Assembly: GCF_019175285.1 (NCBI RefSeq)
Contig: NC_056528.1
Coordinates: forward strand, 48,800,353-48,864,352
From: Sceloporus undulatus
Lineage: Eukaryota; Chordata; Lepidosauria; Squamata; Phrynosomatidae
Length of the DNA: 64,000 nt
Direction of reading: 5' to 3'
The notes below the pieces were generated by a model. That model searched no databases. It saw nothing but the letters and a program-made list of their open reading frames with translations, and was not told where the DNA came from. Shown here in pieces: positions 49,701 through 55,700 of this stretch; the first letter of the stretch is position 1; each line of letters opens with the position of its first letter. Both the position numbers and the translations under genes were made by a program.

Positions 49701-52700
49701 ACCCTTTCCCGATGTCTGGATTCAACTGGGTAAAGAAGCAAATTTATCAGGTTACTTCCTTTGCATAGAAGCAACATTATTGTCATCACAGCACTCCAAA
49801 AAGTCACCCCACATGCCACCAAATTTCTACGTGGTGTTCCTATATATGTACTTGTATAAATATATATGTGCTACCCAGTCATCAGTGCCTGATGCGTAAA
49901 GGTTTACAAGTCCATGAAAGCATTTGTTAAATAACAGAGGGAACATGATATGTATAAGCCACATGCTTCTTATTTGAGCCCCTGGAAGTGAAAGAAAAGG
50001 ACTGAGCCGCTTGTTCCCAAACCGACCAATTGCTCGCAGCTTGTGTGCATGTGTGCGGGAGTGTGAAATACATGGATGTCGTACAACTGGAGAAAGTTGT
50101 GCAAGGGCCTTGACTGTCCCTTCTGATTTTCCCGAACAAAAAGGACTCATAACCACCGCAGCTTAAAAGTCTTAGCAAGTTTTGTTTTGGCATAAGTTTT
50201 GGTGGGCTGTATTCCATGGAAACATGTGCCGAATAAAACTAGTCAGTCTTTGAAGTGCCACAAAAACCATTGTTGCTGCTGCAACAGATGAACCTGTTTG
50301 AAAATCATAGTGTTTTTCTTTCTATTCAGCTGTAGAGTTACTTGTTAACTCTTGATGTTGAGATGGATTTTCTATACCTTGGTCTGAGTTGTTAATTAAA
50401 AAGGAAACTAGTCAAGAATACACAAGAAGGCTAAGACTTGGAAAGGTTGCTGTGAAGGAGCTAGACAGGATCCTCAATGTAAACATGTACCATTACATAC
50501 TAAAGTCAGAATTATCCATGCTATTGTATATCTGATTTGTATGTATGGTTGTGAAAGCTGGACATGGAGGAAAGCTGATGGGAGGAAGATCAATTCATTT
50601 GAAATGTGCTGGAGAAGAGATCTACCATCGGTAGCTGAAAAGTCAAATAAATGGAGCTTTAAGCAAAGCAAGCCTTAACTCTCACTAGAAGCAACATTAC
50701 TAGACTAAAGTAACTAAACTTTAGTACTTTGGACATATCACGAGACAAGCCAATGCACTGAAAAAGACAACAACGCTTGGTAAAGTGGATGACAGTATGA
50801 AAAGAGGAGGACCACATTATGGATGGGTGGACTCAGTAAAGGAGGGCACAGCCCTGAATTTGATGACTAGGATTCATGGAGGTTTCCCATCCATAGGTCT
50901 AAGGTGTCATGATAGCAAATGATAACAAATGTTAATCTGTACCCCAAATACAGGAGGAGAGGGATGAAGCAAGTCCCCTATAAAGGAAGTTACAATGTGT
51001 GAGGCTGTTCGGTTTGGGAAAAGAGGGGAACAAAATGGAGGAGACGCGTTGTTCTGTGCCTTCAAGTTGTTTCCAACTTATGGTGAACCTATCGTGGGGT
51101 TTTCTTGGCAAGTTTCTTCAGAAGGGGTTTGCCCTTGTCTTTCTGCGGAGACATATTAGAGGGGTACAAAAGTATCCATGATATGGGAAAAGGAACAAGA
51201 TTTTCTCTACCTCCTGACTCTACAAGGTAAGGTCGAACAGTAAAGCTTAATAGGGAGGACAAACAGAAGGTGCTTCAAAAACATAAAAATGTACTATCGC
51301 ACCAGATGAAATGAAAGCATGTCTGTAGGAATGACTAGCAGGTCTGGGGAGAAAGACCATACCTCAAACCATCCAATACAACAGGGCTTTGCTTTTCATT
51401 AAGAACCAAATTTTCACTGGTTGTTATTATTTGCCATCAAGTTGACTTTGACTTGTGGCAATCCTGTGAATGAGACACCTAAGGCCATCAGTTCAAATCT
51501 TGCCAACTCAGACCAGTGGCTTCTTTGAGTCAATCCTTCCGTAATGTAGTCTTCCCTTTTCCCTTCGACTTTGCTGAGTGCTGCTTTGTTTTCCCATGAC
51601 TCCTGTCATCTCATGACGTGTCCAAAGTACGAGATCCTCATTGTGGCTTTGATAGGCTCTCAGACCCAGTGCACAGGTTAGGATCTGTTTTATGGACTTC
51701 GCTGTGTTACAATCTAGTTTGATGATTCTCATTTCACTGTATATAGTTGTGATTCCTTCAGCTCCTTTCCCGTACCAGTCGCCTCCCCTTGTGCCAAGCA
51801 GCGATGTGGGAGAAAACGGAAGTGTAACTCCTCCATACTCTTGTGATCCAAGTGGAAATGACCTGCCGAGGGGTAAGAAACCATTTTGTTTTCAGTCTGG
51901 GATTAATTTTATGTCAAGAACAGTATGTTTCTGGAGAGGCGATGGGAATTGGATCTGTAATTCCGATCCGAACTAACCTGTATCTCTTGGACTAATGTTC
52001 GAATTGGAGCTCAGCTTTGTTAATTTGGGTCAGAAAAATGTGCCAGAAAGAGGGAGGAAGAGGGAGAAATTTGATTTAAAAGTGGTTAAAGTAAATGCAA
52101 ACTTGTGTGCAGGCTTTGTGTGTGAAGTAACGGATTAATGTGGAAACAGGGCAGGGAGAAATTATGGATGGATATATGTAAAAGGGCCATGTGCGGGGAA
52201 ACTATGTCCCTGCGATTATTATTCCCACAAAAGCGCTTTAAAAAGATGCTGGCAGGGCTGGGGCAGGAAAGAGGACAGCAGCTGAGGAATGGCGACCTTT
52301 CCTGCAAAACCAGATCTGAAGCTTTGAATTTGGGGAGTTGACGTTTGAAGCTGTGGTTTGGCTGGAGAATAAAGAGCCTTCCCGGGTTTGCAGCAGGAAT
52401 GGCCGGGAAGTGGATGAAGCGAGGACGAAATTGCCGCCTGTTTATGCCTAATATCCTCTGTTTGTATATTTGTAAGCAAAATGGATATTAAACCCCATCA
52501 GTCTCCAGAACTCCCATATGGCAAAGGAAACTAAAACGGTACCATTGCTTTCAGAAATGGAAAGTGTCTCAACAAGTGCCGTTTTTGTGTGCGTTTGTTC
52601 CATTGGCCCCAAAAGATCAGTACTTACTCAGAGAGAGACTTAAATCACCAGCAGTTTTCTCCTGATGGTTGTGGAGTATTTCTGCAGTACAAAAATACAA

Positions 52701-55700
52701 GGGAAGCATGGCTTTCTGGGGCTCTTCAAAAAGTGTTGCTGGGCTCTAATAGTGCAATTTATCCATCAGATTTATTTCTGCAAGGGGGAAAAAAACAAAC
52801 CAAGCAATAGGGTAAAGGGGGATTTTATGAAAGAGTTCGCTTTGTGTGAGTTTAGTGCAAAGATCTAACAGAGAATTTGGAGCGTTTACCACTTAGATGC
52901 ATGACCTTTTCAGACGCCGTAAACCAAAAAGGCATTTGTTCCAGCTCAGATATAGATGCAGTTGGCTTTTCCGGGAAGAGCGACAAAAGCTCTGTTTGTC
53001 TCCTAAACCAGGTCTTCCCAAAATCAGTGCCATGGACAGGTGGCTCACAAGGCATTTTTAGGAAACAAAGAAACAGTTGTAGCCAATGGGCACAAATATG
53101 GCACCAGTCCCTGGCACTTTGGGGGGGAAAGGAGTGCCAGTCCTACATTTCCTAAATCCCCAGCAATCCCAAATTTGTCCTCTGAGTCACATTTCTGGGC
53201 TGTCCATTAGGTTATAACTGAATGTTGTTGATGCACACTTTCTACTGCCCAGTAAAGAACAATCTGTGGCTGTTCTGCTAACGTTTTTCATCTTGTGCAC
53301 CGTCTTCTTAATAGTTCCTAGTAACAAATCACATAGCTCTATTTAGGATCTATCATGTGAGCAATAACCTCTCAAACCCAGTAACGCTGACATCCGCAGC
53401 AAAGACAGAACCAACATGAATGGCTTGATTTTAAATGTTCGAGATCTCACTTAATCTTTAATGCAACTTTTGGAGCTCTGTGAGCGGTTGTGTGCATCCC
53501 AAAGGAAACGCAGGTTGAGAGACATTTCCACACAAACCGCATGAAGTACAACAGGAGGAAAGAGTTTGTTGCTTCTTCTGATGTTGGGCACAAATTCTCT
53601 TGAGGCTTGGAAAAATGCGTGAGAGACTGTCTCGCCCTTTTCAAGGCTGTCTGTCTCAGCCATAAACAAGACACTGACATTATGGATGAATGGTAGGTGA
53701 CTCAAAAGGAGCCAGCTCTCCAACATGTTGGGGGTCTGCTGTTCTCGGTCTTGTATAGTGATACCGTTCTTCTGTTACGGAAGCAGACAACCAGTAATTT
53801 TAGTGATTTTGTTCCTCCTGTAAGAACAAAAACCACAGTTTCAAAGCCTGTGCACAAAAATTGCATGTACAGGTTGAGTCTTTCTCATCCGGAATGCCGA
53901 AATATTTCATACGCTTTTCATCGGCGCATGAGATAGTGACACCTTTTGCTTTCCGATGGTCCAGTGTATGCAAACCTCATTTCATGCACAGAACTATTTA
54001 AAGTGTTGTATAAAATTATCTTCAGGCTATGTATATAAGGTGTATATGAAACGTAAAGTAACTTTTGTGTGTAGATTGGGGTCCGATCTTCAAGATATCT
54101 CATTGTGTACATATATATATATATATATGGGTGTTCCAAAATCCGAAGATTTCCAAACTCCAAAGCACTTCGGGTCCCAAGCATTTCACAAAAGGGAGGT
54201 TCAACCTGCAGTTGATTTGCATAGTAAACAGTTCCTTTCTTAAGGAATCCTTTTTAATTAGTCAATGTATTCATAATTAGAGTAGATATGCAAATATGAT
54301 ACTAATACTTAGATAAATGAGCTTAGAAGGCTGTTGGAACCCTAACTCTCAACAGCAAACAAGTTGTTTATAAAAGGATTTTGTTGCTGTTGTTGAATCT
54401 GCTCAGCTTTTCGTTCTTGTGCCTTCTAATGATAACTTGTAAAGATGCAATTAATATTCATCTTCCATCATTAGATGATATTATTTTATTATTAATTCGT
54501 GTCTGGGAAGGAAAATCAAGTCACTGTTTCCTTTTCCTTTTCAGACCCAAAGATCTTGCAGTATTACTTTAATTTGGGCTTGCAGGTAAAGTGATGCTCA
54601 GAAGACATATTCTGGTAAACTATCTCTGGTTGGAGGGAGAATATAAATGTTGAGGTGAATTTCCATTGGTTGTGTTTGCAGATTTTAAGCATTCTGGTAG
54701 GTGTTGCATTTGCTAAACTGCATCAAACATCTGAATCCATTTCTCTCCATACTGGCTTCCCAGTCTCCTTGACCCAAGTCTTGGGAGTTTATCACACTGG
54801 GGCTTTAATTTCGGCATTAAAGAGAGATTTAAGCGCATTTAAAGCATCCCGCAAATGAAGCAATAATGGCAAGTAATTGTGCGAATGATTATCACACATA
54901 ATTGCACAAATAAAGTGATATCGGAAATGCATTGTTGCTCAAATCCGGAAAGTAAAAAGATGTGCATTGATGCTTCTTTGTGACTACTTTAATGGTGGGT
55001 TTTGTGCAACATTGTGTGAAACCGTTTTGCTATATTCTGGGATTTTCATAGGGTAAACTCCTGATCTCCTTCGTGTGATAAACTCCTTGGCATGTTTGTC
55101 ACAACGGCGGGAGAGAGGCGTACTGTGCAAAAGCAACAATAGTGCGCAAGGGGAGCATTGAAACATCACTCCTCCAGTTTCTCCTCTCCAGAGTATGTCC
55201 ACTTTGTAGATGTTCACCTGAGAACTAGGTTCCAATGATAGAGCTTCTGTAGGATGTGTCTTTTGCCCTTCCATTAGAGCAGAGAGGATGTAGTGTCTGC
55301 TTAGTTGCAGTATGTGTTCGTGAACTGCTTTCTTAGAACTAAATAGTACTCCAGCCAGTTTTTGCAGAAGGGAGAAACCATGCTGTACAGTTAAGGGAAT
55401 TCCCTGTGTAGCCTAAACCTATATGAAAGCAGTTGCATGTGTTGACTTTCCCAAGTCAAATATAGTAATGGGTGATATCTAGAATGACTTGTTCATACTT
55501 TAGTCTCATTCAGATCGGTTGAGCAAGTTAGTCATCAGAACCAATTAAAGCTCTGTTTGATTCCTGTGCAGCTATAGCATGGTTTATCAGTACAGTTGTG
55601 CATTTAATCTGGAGCATAACCTTCTGGACTGTTTGTTGTTGTTAGCTGCCCTTGAGTCGACATCAACACATGGTGACTCTGTGGAGGAGACGTCTCCAAA

